Shown here: positions 26,723 to 36,000 of the stretch, one piece after another | Numbering within the stretch: position 1 is the first letter of the stretch | How the letters are laid out: every line of letters begins with the position of its first letter | Translations under genes and position numbers: made by a program | Source of the DNA: Deinococcus detaillensis | GTDB taxonomy: Bacteria > Deinococcota > Deinococci > Deinococcales > Deinococcaceae | Assembly (NCBI RefSeq): GCF_007280555.1 | Contig: NZ_VKDB01000025.1 | Span: 1 to 43,712, forward strand | DNA length: 43,712 nt | Direction of reading: 5' to 3' | Notes under the pieces: model-generated | Told to the model about the DNA's origin: nothing | Databases searched by the model: none | What the model saw: only the letters and a program-made list of their open reading frames with translations

Positions 26723-26805
26723 TCACCGGAGACAATTCTGCGGTTTGCTCCAGTTTGGGCGGAAAAACCCGGGTCAGGCGGTTACTGATCTGTAAGATAG
26801 TACTT

Positions 26806-27954
26806 GTGCTTGAGAATCTGACCGAGTCGACGCTGACCAAGCTGCTCGCCGCCCTGATCCAAATAGATTCCACCAACCCTTCTTTAATCGCTGGCGGCGT
26901 GGGTGAAGCGCCGATTGCCCAGTTTGTGGAAGATTGGCTGACCCGGCGCGGGATAGAGGTGGAGCTCGATCAAGCCGCAGCAGGCCGCCCAAGTGTGGTG
27001 GCGCGGGTGCGTGGGCAAGGCGGGGGCCGCGCGCTGCTGCTCAATGCCCACTTGGACACGGTCGGCACGGCCAATATGCCGGACGCGCTGACACCCCGTA
27101 TTCAAGACGGGCGGATGTACGGGCGCGGCAGCTACGACATGAAAAGTGGGCTGGCCGCCTGTCTGTTGGCGCTGCTGGACGCCCAGTCGGCCAACTTACG
27201 CGGCGACGTGATTTTGACGGCGGTGGCCGACGAGGAACACGCCAGCATCGGCACCAGCTCGGTGCTGCGGCGGTTAAGTGCCGACGCCGCCATTGTCACC
27301 GAACCCACCAGCTTGAAGCTGTGCGTGGCCCATAAGGGCTTTACTTGGCACCAAATCAAAACCTTTGGCGTGGCCGCGCACGGGTCAAGGCCCGATCTGG
27401 GCAGCGACGCCGTCGCCCAGATGGGCAGGGTGCTGGGCAAACTGGAAGCCTTGCAAACTGAGCTGGAACGCCGCCCCGCTCATCCACTCTTGGGCCACGC
27501 CTCTGTTCACGCCTCGACCATTGCGGGCGGTCAAGAACTCTCCAGTTATCCAGCAGAATGCATCTTGAACTTGGAGCGCCGCACGCTGCCCGGTGAGACG
27601 GCGGAAGCCGTGAGCGCCGAGTGGGAGGGCATTTTGGCTGAACTCTCAAACTCCCCGGACTTCAAGGCCGAGCACCGACTCCTGCTTGCCCGTTCAGCCT
27701 TCAGCGTGCCGGGTGACGCGCCCATCGTGCAAATACTTGAGACGCAGGCCGCACAGGTCTTGGGTCACGTGCCGGAGCAAATCGGCCTGAGTTTTTGGAT
27801 GGACTCGGCGTTGATCGCTGGTGCGGGCATTCCCACCGTTATTTTCGGGCCACACGGCGGCGGAGCGCACTCGGCAGCCGAATGGGTAGACCTTGAGTCG
27901 GTGGAGCAGTGCAGGGCCATTTTGAGTGGGGTGGTGCGGGCGTTTTGTGGATAG
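26806..27954 (+). CDS. M20-family metallohydrolase (ArgE/DapE/YgeY-like)
   Basis: 382 residues, a dinuclear zinc amidohydrolase. Metal ligands: H82 and D84 environment in NAHLDTV, D111 in GRGSYDMKSG, the catalytic glutamate in ADEEHAS (E142/143), and a C-terminal HGGGAHSAAEWV histidine. The dimerisation domain lies at ~180-290. Members deacylate N-acyl amino acids or cleave dipeptides. The start is GTG 26806: TAAGAT ends 7 nt upstream and there is no ribosome site, so the transcript is probably leaderless. The next gene is a diaminopropionate ammonia-lyase, the same partner that ygeY has in E. coli. Confidence 0.85.
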   Translation: MLENLTESTLTKLLAALIQIDSTNPSLIAGGVGEAPIAQFVEDWLTRRGIEVELDQAAAGRPSVVARVRGQGGGRALLLNAHLDTVGTANMPDALTPRIQDGRMYGRGSYDMKSGLAACLLALLDAQSANLRGDVILTAVADEEHASIGTSSVLRRLSADAAIVTEPTSLKLCVAHKGFTWHQIKTFGVAAHGSRPDLGSDAVAQMGRVLGKLEALQTELERRPAHPLLGHASVHASTIAGGQELSSYPAECILNLERRTLPGETAEAVSAEWEGILAELSNSPDFKAEHRLLLARSAFSVPGDAPIVQILETQAAQVLGHVPEQIGLSFWMDSALIAGAGIPTVIFGPHGGGAHSAAEWVDLESVEQCRAILSGVVRAFCG

Positions 27955-28044
27955 GGGGTGTCCGCTTGACTCCCTTCTCCCCGTGTTTTTGCTGCCCATT
28001 TTGACTGCCCAAGCACAACCGCCCAATCACCCCAGAGGAATCCC

Positions 28045-29172
28045 ATGATGCAACCCGCCGACGCCGCCCGCATCTTTGTCAATCCTCGGCCGCGAACCTT
28101 TGAAACCCCGGCTCAGACCGGCCTGAGCGACTTTCACCGCAAATTGCCGTTCTACGCGCCGACGCCGCTGGTCAGTGCGCCGTACGTGGCCGCTGTGCTG
28201 GGCGTGCGGCAGGTCTGGGTCAAGGATGAATCCAGCCGCCTGGGACTGCCTGCTTACAAGATTTTGGGTGCGGCTTGGGCCACCTACAGGGAACTCGAAA
28301 CCCGCTTTGGCCCGTTCAAGCCGTGGGAAACGCTGACTGACTTGCGTGGGCAACTGCCGCCCGCGACTTTGGTGGCCGCCACCGACGGCAATCACGGCAG
28401 GGCAGTGGCCCGCATGGCGCACTGGCTGGGGCTGGGGGCGCAGATTCTGGTGCCGAGCGACATGGGAGCGGCCCGCCAAAATGCCATTCGCAGCGAAGGT
28501 GCGGGTGTAGAGGTCGTCGACGGTTCTTACGATCAAGCGGTCAGCGCCGCCGCCAAACTGGCAGATGACACCCACCTGGTCATCAGCGATACGGCCTGGG
28601 AAGGCTATCAGCGCGTACCGGCTTGGGTCATCGCGGGCTACGGCACGATTTTTGGCGAAATAGATCAGCAGCTCGCCGCGCTGGGAGCCGATCAGCCGAG
28701 CGCCGTGGCCGCGCAAATGGGCGTCGGTTCGCTGGCAGCGGCGGTCATTCAGCATTACCGCGCCGCCGAGAGCACCCACGTTCTGGGCGTAGAGCCGACG
28801 CAGGCCGATTGCGTGCTGCGCTCATTGGAGGCGGGCCAACTGGTCGAAGTGGCTGGCCCTCACCGCTCCATCATGGCGGGGCTGAACTGCGGCAACACTT
28901 CGCCGCTGGCGTGGCCGCTGCTGCAAGGTGGCCTCAGCGCGTCGGTGGCGGTGCCGGACGAACGGGCCGAAGAAGCCATGCGCCTGCTTGCCGCCAGCGG
29001 TGTCGTGTCGGGCGAAAGCGGCGCAGCAGGCCTAGCTGGTTTCCTAGAACTGCTGAGCGGGCGTCACCCCGCTGCGGCGGTGGCCCTCGGCCTGACCCAA
29101 GACAGCAGTCTGCTCATCATTTCCACCGAGGGCGCGACCGATCCCGAAACGTACTGGCGGATCGTGGGCTAA
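28045..29172 (+). CDS. dpaL: Diaminopropionate ammonia-lyase
   Basis: 375 residues, a PLP enzyme of fold type II that converts 2,3-diaminopropionate to pyruvate and ammonia. The PLP lysine is in AYKILGAA (K72). Family motifs: ATDGNHGRAVA, VISDTAWEGYQ, AGYGTI, the Gly-rich QMGVGSLA phosphate site, IMAGLNCG, GESGAAGL and ISTEGATD. These match DpaL/YgeX rather than threonine synthase or serine dehydratase. AGAGGA precedes the ATG. The M20 gene ends 90 bp upstream on the same strand. A palindrome (29183-29200) follows. Confidence 0.85.
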   Translation: MMQPADAARIFVNPRPRTFETPAQTGLSDFHRKLPFYAPTPLVSAPYVAAVLGVRQVWVKDESSRLGLPAYKILGAAWATYRELETRFGPFKPWETLTDLRGQLPPATLVAATDGNHGRAVARMAHWLGLGAQILVPSDMGAARQNAIRSEGAGVEVVDGSYDQAVSAAAKLADDTHLVISDTAWEGYQRVPAWVIAGYGTIFGEIDQQLAALGADQPSAVAAQMGVGSLAAAVIQHYRAAESTHVLGVEPTQADCVLRSLEAGQLVEVAGPHRSIMAGLNCGNTSPLAWPLLQGGLSASVAVPDERAEEAMRLLAASGVVSGESGAAGLAGFLELLSGRHPAAAVALGLTQDSSLLIISTEGATDPETYWRIVG

Positions 29173-29182
29173 GTAGAACAAC

Positions 29183-29331
29183 GTTTATCTTTAGATAAAC
29201 CGAGCAAAGCGGGCAGGCCCAATAGGTGCCGTTCTGCCCAAGACGCGAGAAGGTGGAAAAGTACGGCCAGATGGGAGTGGAGGGATGGAGCGTTTTTGGC
29301 GGAATCCCAAAACGGTAATCTGGCCGTACTT
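29183..29331. repeat. Short palindromic repeat element B
   Basis: Same architecture as element A. Module 1: perfect palindrome GTTTATCT-TT-AGATAAAC (29183-29200) and ACCGAGCAAAGCGGG. A stem GGGCAG/CTGCCC (29211-29239) lies between. Module 2: 14-bp perfect inverted repeat AAGTACGGCCAGAT (29259-29272) and its complement (29318-29331), enclosing the shared GATGGGAGTGGA and an inner stem (GGGAT...ATCCC). Arm sequences differ from A but remain complementary, as expected if structure is selected. It ends 6 bp before the stop codon of the oxidoreductase gene. Confidence 0.72.
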
Positions 29332-29336
29332 AGAAT

Positions 29337-30425
29337 TTATACCGAAACCAATTCCCGCTTCTGCCGCTTGGCGACTTCACTTCTGACCAGCGGCGCGACC
29401 TGTGTGCCGTACAACTCAATCGCCTTCATGATCTGGGCGTGGGGAAGCGTGCCGACACTCATCTGAAGCAAAAAGCGGTTGTGGTCAAAGATCTCGTGCT
29501 GATACAAAATCTTCTCGGCCACCTGTTCGGGGTCGCCCACGAAGTACGCGCCGCGCAGGGTGCTGGAAGCGTCGTATTGCTGGCGGGTCATCTTGCTCCA
29601 GCCGCGCTCCTTGCCGATGGCGTACATGGCGGCGGCGTGCGCCGGAAAAGACTCGTCACGGGCGGCCTGCGAGGTTGCAGCAATGTAGCCGTGCGAGTTG
29701 ATGCCCAGCTTGAGTGCGGCAGGGTCGCGCCCGGCCTGCGCCGCCGAATCGCGGTAGAGGTCGGTGAAGCCTTTAAACTGCTCGGGCATTCCGCCGATGA
29801 TCGCCAAGGCCAGCGGAAGGCCGAGTTGCCCGGCTCGCACTGCTGAAGCGGGGGTGCCGCCTACGGCCAACCAGATCGGCAATTCATCTTGCATTGGGCG
29901 CGGATAAATGCCCACATTCACCAGCGCCGGGCGGTATTTCCCCGACCAGGAAATGCGCTCGGAGTCACGCAGCTCAAGCAGCAAGTCCAGCTTCTCGGCA
30001 AACAGTTCATCGTAATCGCGGGGCATTCCGCCAATGAAAATGGGGAACGACTCGGAAAAGCTGCCGCGCCCGGCCATGATTTCGGCGCGGCCACCCGAGA
30101 TCAAATCCAGCGTGGCAAAGGCCTGAAACACCCGCACCGGGTCTTCGGTGCCCAGCACGGTCACGGCGCTGGTCAGCCGGATCGTTTTGGTTCGGGCCGC
30201 TGCTGCCGCCAGCACCACCGCCGGAGTGGACACCAGATAATCGGCGCGGTGGTGCTCGCCGATGCCGTAGACGTCCAAGCCCACTTGATCGGCCAGCTCG
30301 ATTTCTTCCAGCAAATCGCGGACGCGCTGCTGCGGACTGACGGTCAGGCCCGTCTGGGTGTCGGGCGTGCGCTCGCCGAAGCTGTAGAGGCCGAGTTCAA
30401 AGGGAATTGGAGTGGAATCAGACAT
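29337..30425 (-). CDS. Luciferase-like (LLM class) flavin-dependent oxidoreductase
   Basis: 362 residues, a TIM-barrel F(MN)- or F420-using monooxygenase. LLM features: the N-terminal [67 protein letters not shown], and [20 protein letters not shown]. The substrate is not predictable. A GGAGG ribosome site lies 8 nt before ATG. Upstream is an AT-rich stretch with an imperfect palindrome (ATATA-N6-TATAT, 30449-30464) that could be a regulator site, on weak evidence. Confidence 0.88.
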   Translation of the reverse strand: MSDSTPIPFELGLYSFGERTPDTQTGLTVSPQQRVRDLLEEIELADQVGLDVYGIGEHHRADYLVSTPAVVLAAAAARTKTIRLTSAVTVLGTEDPVRVFQAFATLDLISGGRAEIMAGRGSFSESFPIFIGGMPRDYDELFAEKLDLLLELRDSERISWSGKYRPALVNVGIYPRPMQDELPIWLAVGGTPASAVRAGQLGLPLALAIIGGMPEQFKGFTDLYRDSAAQAGRDPAALKLGINSHGYIAATSQAARDESFPAHAAAMYAIGKERGWSKMTRQQYDASSTLRGAYFVGDPEQVAEKILYQHEIFDHNRFLLQMSVGTLPHAQIMKAIELYGTQVAPLVRSEVAKRQKRELVSV

Positions 30426-30513
30426 GGGTATGGCCTCCGGAGCCTAAGATATAGGTTGTTATATACATCAGTTTAACAAATAAACTGGAAACAAGCAAGC
30501 CCCACCAGACCAG

Positions 30514-30546
30514 CAAAACGGCAGCTACCGCTAAGGGCGCTGCCGT
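30514..30546 (-). terminator. Terminator of the YiaAB gene
   Basis: On the minus strand ACGGCAGC pairs with GCTGCCGT (30518-30525 with 30539-30546), loop 13 nt, followed by TTTGC. It lies 23 nt after the stop codon. Confidence 0.65.
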
Positions 30547-30568
30547 GTCCGTTGGTAAAAGCTGAGAG

Positions 30569-30856
30569 TTAAGTACGGTCAAACTGGCTGAGCACCTGCT
30601 CGGTGCGGGCGTTTTTGACGCGGTTGACGAGGCGCTCATATTCGTGGCGGTCGCGCAAGCTCTTGGAGAGTGTCAGGGTGCTGGCCGTCAGAAAGAGGGT
30701 GCCCATGTAGAGGTAGCCGCGAATCCACCAATCCACCGGCAAGAAGTAAATACCGATCAGCATCAGCGTCATGCTGGTGACAAAACCGATCCAGATAAAC
30801 GACATCCAAGACGAAGAATCACCTAATACGTCGGGGTTGGTGTGGGCTGCACTCAT
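30569..30856 (-). CDS. YiaAB-type two-helix inner membrane protein
   Basis: 95 residues. Two membrane helices (~20-40 and ~46-64) joined by a short LPVDWWIRGYL turn match the YiaA/YiaB two-helix domain; a charged cytoplasmic tail (RDRHEYERLVNRVKNARTE) follows. The function is unknown; family members are often stress-induced. CGAGG precedes ATG by ~7 nt. About 90 bp upstream is a tandem palindromic operator overlapping a TTGACA -35, so the gene is probably under a dedicated repressor. Confidence 0.75.
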   Translation of the reverse strand: MSAAHTNPDVLGDSSSWMSFIWIGFVTSMTLMLIGIYFLPVDWWIRGYLYMGTLFLTASTLTLSKSLRDRHEYERLVNRVKNARTEQVLSQFDRT

Positions 30857-30944
30857 AGAAAACCTCGTTGGGGAAAAGCGCTTGATGAACGGAGTTGGAA
30901 GAGAAGGCGCGAAAGGGCGAATGTCCCTGCCCTCTTACCTTACA

Positions 30945-30974
30945 CTGACACTCTGTCAAATGACAATATGTCAG
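30945..30974. promoter_or_regulatory. Tandem palindromic operator over the YiaAB promoter
   Basis: Two copies of TGACA-N3-TGTCA (30946-30958 and 30961-30973) with centres 15 bp apart, the pair forming a larger 30-bp dyad. On the minus strand the junction gives TTGACA, followed 16 bp later by TAAGAG, a usable promoter for the YiaAB gene. Repressor binding would block the -35. The regulator gene is not adjacent. Confidence 0.6.
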
Positions 30975-31047
30975 AGGAAAGTGAACAAAGGCTCAAAGGC
31001 ATTCTTAGACTCAGTTCATTTTTCGGTTTCTCTCCCGCGCTGGGCAG

Positions 31048-31710
31048 CTAGAACAGCGTTTCTTGGCCTGACTCTGCTCTCAAGTCGCCCAATCCCTGCG
31101 GCGTTTTGCCGTCCAGCACGGACCGCACTTCTTTGATGTCTTGCCAGGTCAAGCTCTTGGGGCCGCCGACGGCGCGGGTGTCGTTGCGCAGCAAGTAGGC
31201 GGGGTGAAACATCGGCATCAGGTAAGCCGAATACAGGGCCTCACGCTGCCTGTAGTCATGCCAAACGCCGCGCAGCTTGGTGATGCCCTGACGGGTTTGC
31301 AGCAGGTACTGGGTGGGCGTGTTGCCCAGCGAGACGATCACGCGGGGGCGCAGCAGGGCCAGTTGCGGCTCCAGCCACAGCGAAGTGCAGGTCTCACTTT
31401 CCAGCGGCAGCGGCGTGCGGTTGCTCGGCGGGCGGCATTTGACGATGTTGGTGACGTACACTTCGTCCCGGCTGAGCTGCACGGCGCTCAGAATCTTGTC
31501 GAGCAGTTGGCCGCCGCGCCCCACGAAAGGCCGCCCGATTCGGTCTTCGTCGCCGCCCGGCCCCTCGCCAATGATGACCAAATGGGCCTCGGGGTTGCCG
31601 TCGCTGACAACGACTTGGGTGCAGCCTAGGCGCAGCTCACAGGCCTGACAGCTTTTGTTTTGCTCAGCGAGCGCGGCGAGTTGAGCGAAATCAGCGGAAG
31701 GCAGATTCAT
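31048..31710 (-). CDS. Family 4 uracil-DNA glycosylase (Fe-S)
   Basis: 220 residues; removes uracil from DNA to start base-excision repair. Catalytic motif [23 protein letters not shown] matches the thermostable family-4 type. The 4Fe-4S ligands are C21-x2-C24 and C-x15-C (KCRPP...SETC). The second motif is [10 protein letters not shown]. The C-terminal extension (~180-220) is not recognised. It starts 2 nt after the stop of the preceding gene, with which it forms an operon. Confidence 0.92.
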   Translation of the reverse strand: MNLPSADFAQLAALAEQNKSCQACELRLGCTQVVVSDGNPEAHLVIIGEGPGGDEDRIGRPFVGRGGQLLDKILSAVQLSRDEVYVTNIVKCRPPSNRTPLPLESETCTSLWLEPQLALLRPRVIVSLGNTPTQYLLQTRQGITKLRGVWHDYRQREALYSAYLMPMFHPAYLLRNDTRAVGGPKSLTWQDIKEVRSVLDGKTPQGLGDLRAESGQETLF

Positions 31711-31712
31711 GC

Positions 31713-32135
<423 letters not shown>

Positions 32136-32285
32136 AAGGGGTTTCCTCTCAAAGTTGGGTGGGGTTGTGGGGAAGGGGCGGGGTCAAGCGCTGAACTGCC
32201 TCAGAGTCTAGCCTTTTGAGGGCGGGAAAGAAGGGGGAGCGGCGGTTTGTATCTTGCGTCTCCCGCTCCTCTAAACTGCTGATCG

Positions 32286-33269
32286 ATGCCTGTCCGTGCC
32301 GCTTTGTTGCCCGCTCTCCCGCCTCAACTGGCCCGCCTCGTCAAGCAGTGCAGCGCCCAGCGTAATGATTTACCCGCGCAGGGCACCACCTTTTACCGCG
32401 CCGTCCACACCACCGAAACCGGCGGCTTGTTCGCTCTGGAGCGGGCCGGAAGTGTGGGCGTGCTGAGCTTGTACGCCGACTTCAGCGCCGAGCAGGAAGT
32501 GGAGTTGGCAGCGGCCTGCGCTGAACTGGGGCTGAGTGGCCTTTATCTCAAGCGCCGCCCGCGTGAGGCCCGCCACGCCGCCAATGTGGAGCGCGAATGG
32601 CTCTCGCCGCCGCAGCCGATTTGGGGCCAGGACTTGCCGGAACTGACGGCGCTGGAAAATGGCGTGCCGTACCTGATTCGCCCCGGCCACGACCTGAGCA
32701 TCGGCCTATTCAGCGATGCCCGCCCCGCCCGCGCTTGGGTGCGGCAACAAGCACAGGGGAGTCGGGTGCTCAACACCTTCGCGTACACCTGCGGCTTCGG
32801 GGTCAATGCGGCGCTGGGCGGCGCAGTCAGCGTCAAGAATCTCGATCTGTCGCGCAAGGTGCTGAGCTGGGGCCAGGAGAATTACGCCCTGAGCGGCGTC
32901 ACCACCCCCGACACCGATTTCGTTTACGGTGACGTGTTTGACTGGCTGGGGCGGCTCGGCAAGCGCGGCGAACAGTTCGACTTGGTGATTCTCGACCCGC
33001 CGAGTTTTGCCCGCAGCAAGGCGGGCGTCTGGCGCAGCGAGCGCGATTATGCCCGCTTACTGGCGCTGGCGGCCAGCGTCACCGCGCCGGGCGGGCAGGT
33101 GCTGGCGCTGTGCAACCACGCTGGACTCGCTCCCGCCGCCTTTGACACAATGCTCAGCGCGGGCGCGGCGCTGGCCGGCAGGCGAATGAGTGTTACGGCC
33201 CGCTTCGGCGCGGGTCAGGATTACCCGGGGGCTGAGCACCTTAAAGTGCGGGCGCTGAAACTGGTCTGA
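32286..33269 (+). CDS. RlmI-like SAM-dependent rRNA methyltransferase
   Basis: 327 residues. The SAM-binding motif I is [15 protein letters not shown], motif [14 protein letters not shown], and the catalytic motif [13 protein letters not shown] is that of the RlmI/RlmK family of 23S rRNA cytosine/guanine methyltransferases. The N-terminal part is diverged and lacks a clear PUA domain. TAAACT lies 8 nt before ATG, a leaderless start. A 13-bp palindrome (TGAGGAgTCCTCA, 33289-33301) lies after it. Confidence 0.85.
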   Translation: MPVRAALLPALPPQLARLVKQCSAQRNDLPAQGTTFYRAVHTTETGGLFALERAGSVGVLSLYADFSAEQEVELAAACAELGLSGLYLKRRPREARHAANVEREWLSPPQPIWGQDLPELTALENGVPYLIRPGHDLSIGLFSDARPARAWVRQQAQGSRVLNTFAYTCGFGVNAALGGAVSVKNLDLSRKVLSWGQENYALSGVTTPDTDFVYGDVFDWLGRLGKRGEQFDLVILDPPSFARSKAGVWRSERDYARLLALAASVTAPGGQVLALCNHAGLAPAAFDTMLSAGAALAGRRMSVTARFGAGQDYPGAEHLKVRALKLV

Positions 33270-33355
33270 GCCTGAGCTGCCTTCACTCTGAGGAGTCCTC
33301 ACCCCAAACAGACAACCTGCCTGCTCCGTTTGCCGCCGCGCAGTACCCTGAAGTT

Positions 33356-34984
33356 ATGACCGCCTCCGCGACCCATTCCGAACAGCTTCAAGCCGACCTG
33401 ACCGCGCCCTTGCGCGTGCTGATCTGCGACGAGATGAACCCTGGCAACCTCGACTTTCCCGGCTTCGAGCTGGAATACGAGGGCAACTTGCCGCGTGAGG
33501 AAACCCTGCGCCGCTTGCCCGACTTCGACGCGCTGATTACCCGCAGCCGTACCAAAGTCGATAAAGAGCTGATCGACGCCGCTGGCCCGCGCCTGAAAGT
33601 CATTGGGCGCGGCGGGGTGGGCGTGGACAACATCGACCTCGACTACGCCTCGTTGCGCGGTTTGCTGGTGCTGAATGCCCCCGAGAGCAACAATGTCTCG
33701 GCGGCGGAACTAGCCGTCATGCACCTGATGGCCGCCGCCCGTGGCCTGACCCGCAGCGACGCCAAAACCCGCGCGGGCAACTGGGACCGCAAGTTCCTCG
33801 GCCTCGAACTCAAGGACCGCACGCTGGGCATCATCGGGCTGGGGCGCATCGGCAGCATGGTGGCCGATAGGGCGCAGGGCCTCAAGATGAATGTGGTGGC
33901 CTACGATCCTTACGTGCCAGACAGCAAATTCGAGCGCCTGGGTGTCAAGCGGATGATAACGCTCGACGAGTTGCTGGCGCAGGTGGACGCGGTGACGGTT
34001 CACACCCCGCTGACCGACGAAACGCTCGGCATGTTGGGTCAGGCTGAACTCGCCAAGCTGAGGCCCGGCTCGATTGCCGTGAACGCGGCGCGGGGCGGCA
34101 TCATCGACGAGCAGGCGCTGGTGGACGCCCTGAGGAGCGGTCACCTCTTCGCGGCGGGCATCGACGTGTTTGTGGACGAGCCGCCCACCCCCGAACACAT
34201 CTTTTTGCACGCCCCCAACCTCGGCATCACCGCTCACTTGGGGGCCAACACCGTCGAAGCGCAGGAGCGGGTCGGCGCGGAAATCGTGGGCCGGGTGCTG
34301 GCCGCGCTGAAAGGCGACGTGAGCCGGGGAGCGGTCAACGCGCCCTCGCTCGATCCCAAAACGATGGAAGCGCTGGGCGGCTATATGACGCTCGGCGAAA
34401 AGCTGGGCCGCATTCTGGCGCAACTTTTGCCGGGAGCCAGCGACGTGGAGGTGACGTTCCGGGGCGACTTTCCCGCCGATCCTGCGCCGGTCCTGACCAG
34501 CGTGCTGGTGGGCTACTTGTCGGGCAGCACCGACGAGCGCCCCAACATGATCAACGCCCGCGCTCTGGCCAAAGAACGCGGGCTCTCGGTGGCGGTGCGC
34601 GAGCAGACGGACAGCCCCGATTACCAAACTGAAGTGATCGTCAAAGTCACTCAGCACGGCGCAAAAGAGCGCTCCCGTACGGTGGGTGGAACGGTGTTCG
34701 GCAAGTCGCCGCGCCTGACCCGCCTGCGTGATTTCAGGGTTGAATTGGAACCTGAAGGCTACATCCTGATCGCTTCCAACGAAGACAAGCCCGGCGCAGT
34801 CGCCAAGCTCAGCAACTTGCTGGGCACCTGGGGAATCAACATCGCGGGCATGGCCCTGGGCCGCGCTCAGAAGGGCGGGCAGGCGCTGTTTACCCTGACG
34901 CTGGACGACGCCCTCAGCCCCGAGCAACTCGACGCGGTGAGGGCATTGGACGTGATCGAATCGGCGTATCTGGTGCGGGCCTAG
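33356..34984 (+). CDS. serA: D-3-phosphoglycerate dehydrogenase
   Basis: 542 residues; first enzyme of serine synthesis (3-phosphoglycerate to 3-phosphohydroxypyruvate, NAD). The Rossmann motif is GLGRIGSMVADRAQG; catalytic Arg, Glu and His lie in VNAARGGIIDEQAL, the D-V-F-V-D-E-P segment and the AHLG motif. The C-terminus has the ASB (substrate-binding) domain and an ACT domain (GYILIASNEDKPGAVAKLSNLL), as in the long type-1 enzyme regulated by serine. TACCCT lies 6 nt before ATG. It is convergent with the copper chaperone gene with a 3-nt gap. Confidence 0.96.
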   Translation: MTASATHSEQLQADLTAPLRVLICDEMNPGNLDFPGFELEYEGNLPREETLRRLPDFDALITRSRTKVDKELIDAAGPRLKVIGRGGVGVDNIDLDYASLRGLLVLNAPESNNVSAAELAVMHLMAAARGLTRSDAKTRAGNWDRKFLGLELKDRTLGIIGLGRIGSMVADRAQGLKMNVVAYDPYVPDSKFERLGVKRMITLDELLAQVDAVTVHTPLTDETLGMLGQAELAKLRPGSIAVNAARGGIIDEQALVDALRSGHLFAAGIDVFVDEPPTPEHIFLHAPNLGITAHLGANTVEAQERVGAEIVGRVLAALKGDVSRGAVNAPSLDPKTMEALGGYMTLGEKLGRILAQLLPGASDVEVTFRGDFPADPAPVLTSVLVGYLSGSTDERPNMINARALAKERGLSVAVREQTDSPDYQTEVIVKVTQHGAKERSRTVGGTVFGKSPRLTRLRDFRVELEPEGYILIASNEDKPGAVAKLSNLLGTWGINIAGMALGRAQKGGQALFTLTLDDALSPEQLDAVRALDVIESAYLVRA

Positions 34985-34987
34985 TCC

Positions 34988-35500
34988 TTACAAGCGCTTG
35001 ACCGGCACCTTGATCACCAGCGGCGCGTAGCCTGTAAAGTTCAGCGTCAAAGTGACCGTTTCGCCGGCCTGCGGCACGCGCTTCATCCTGTAGAGCATCA
35101 AATGGTCGCCGCCGGGACTCAGCGTCAGGGTCTGGCCTGCCTTGATGATCATGGTGGGCAAATCTTTCATACCGGTCATTCCGGCCATGCCTTCCATTTT
35201 GGTTTGCTGCATCGGCGTGACTGCCCTGCTGACATTGGACGTGCCGCCGGTCAACTTGAGGGCCGCTTTGCCGGTGTTGGTGATGCTCAGGTACACGCTG
35301 CCGTCTGCCGTGCCGGGCGGGAGCGCTTGAACGAAGGCTCCGCTGATTTTGACGGGTGCGGCGGGCAGTTTTTTGGTGCTGGTCGCGGATTGAGCGGGCA
35401 CTAGCATGGTCATACCGGGCATGCTGTGGTTTTGGTGGGCCTGCGCTGCCGGAACAACTGTCAGCAGGGTCAGGGCAAAAAAAACAGATTGACGAGACAT
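34988..35500 (-). CDS. PCu(A)C copper chaperone
   Basis: 170 residues. A signal peptide (to VVPAAQA) is followed by a His/Met-rich segment (HQNHSMPGMTM) and a cupredoxin-like domain. The family's late copper ligands HxM appear in GGDHLMLY. The usual early His (EIHEM-type) is replaced by VTPM, followed by an unusual Met-rich run (TKMEGMAGMTGM). It would carry Cu(I) to cytochrome c oxidase in the cell envelope. GGAGG lies before ATG. It follows the His/Met-rich membrane protein gene by 36 nt, a copper-handling pair. Confidence 0.85.
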   Translation of the reverse strand: MSRQSVFFALTLLTVVPAAQAHQNHSMPGMTMLVPAQSATSTKKLPAAPVKISGAFVQALPPGTADGSVYLSITNTGKAALKLTGGTSNVSRAVTPMQQTKMEGMAGMTGMKDLPTMIIKAGQTLTLSPGGDHLMLYRMKRVPQAGETVTLTLNFTGYAPLVIKVPVKRL

Positions 35501-35536
35501 CTAAAAACCTCCAGAGCGAAAGAAAAATGGTCGGGG

Positions 35537-35962
35537 TCAGCTTTGGAAGGGAGGTGGAGCGCGGGCTTCGGCGTGCCGCAAGGTGAGCAGATGCGGCGGG
35601 TGGTAGGGGAAACTCGAAAAGTCGGCGTGCTTGGCCGTATCCACCCACAGCTCGACGCCCTGAGTCTCCAGTGCGAAGGCGGCACTAAAGCAAAACGGGC
35701 AGTGGCGGGCGTGGCTGTGCGCTGACTTATTTGGGGCGCTGGATGGGGCGTGGGCTGAATGGTCGGCCTGATCCATCTCCATGTCGGCCATTTCGCCGCC
35801 CATGTCCATATTCCCCATGTTCATCGCCATGCCTGCCACCGCCTGCAAACTCAGCGAGCCGCTCAAGTGGTCTGGCTCGCGCAGCAGGTAGGCAAAGGAA
35901 GCGGCCAAACACAGCAGCGCCGTCCAAAGCCGGAGCAGACGTTGTTTGGCCGCAGGGGTCAC
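35537..35962 (-). CDS. DUF2946-like His/Met-rich membrane-anchored protein
   Basis: 141 residues. One N-terminal membrane helix (~10-24) is followed by a Met/Asp/Gly-rich segment (GMAMNMGNMDMGGEMADMEM) and a His-rich segment ending in the CxxC-type RHCPFC. The HCPFC motif and the copper context fit the DUF2946 group. The true start is GTG 35962, not the longer frame to 36220, because TACCCT lies 6 nt upstream and the longer frame overlaps pyrF. It probably binds copper outside the cytoplasm. Confidence 0.72.
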   Translation of the reverse strand: MTPAAKQRLLRLWTALLCLAASFAYLLREPDHLSGSLSLQAVAGMAMNMGNMDMGGEMADMEMDQADHSAHAPSSAPNKSAHSHARHCPFCFSAAFALETQGVELWVDTAKHADFSSFPYHPPHLLTLRHAEARAPPPFQS

Positions 35963-36000
35963 GCGCTCAGGGTAGAGCGCGGAGGTGAGGCGTGATGTCC

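Noticed and set aside
26568..26876. 102-codon minus-strand ORF upstream of the DUF1844-like gene
   Set aside because: Overlaps the starts of two better-supported genes and shows no domain; composition looks random.
30968..31051. 27-codon ORF starting inside the tandem operator
   Set aside because: Its ATG is part of the operator and the product shows no recognisable domain; overlaps the glycosylase end.
33710..34927. 405-codon minus-strand ORF opposite serA
   Set aside because: Shadow of serA; His/Arg/Gly-rich translation without any family pattern.
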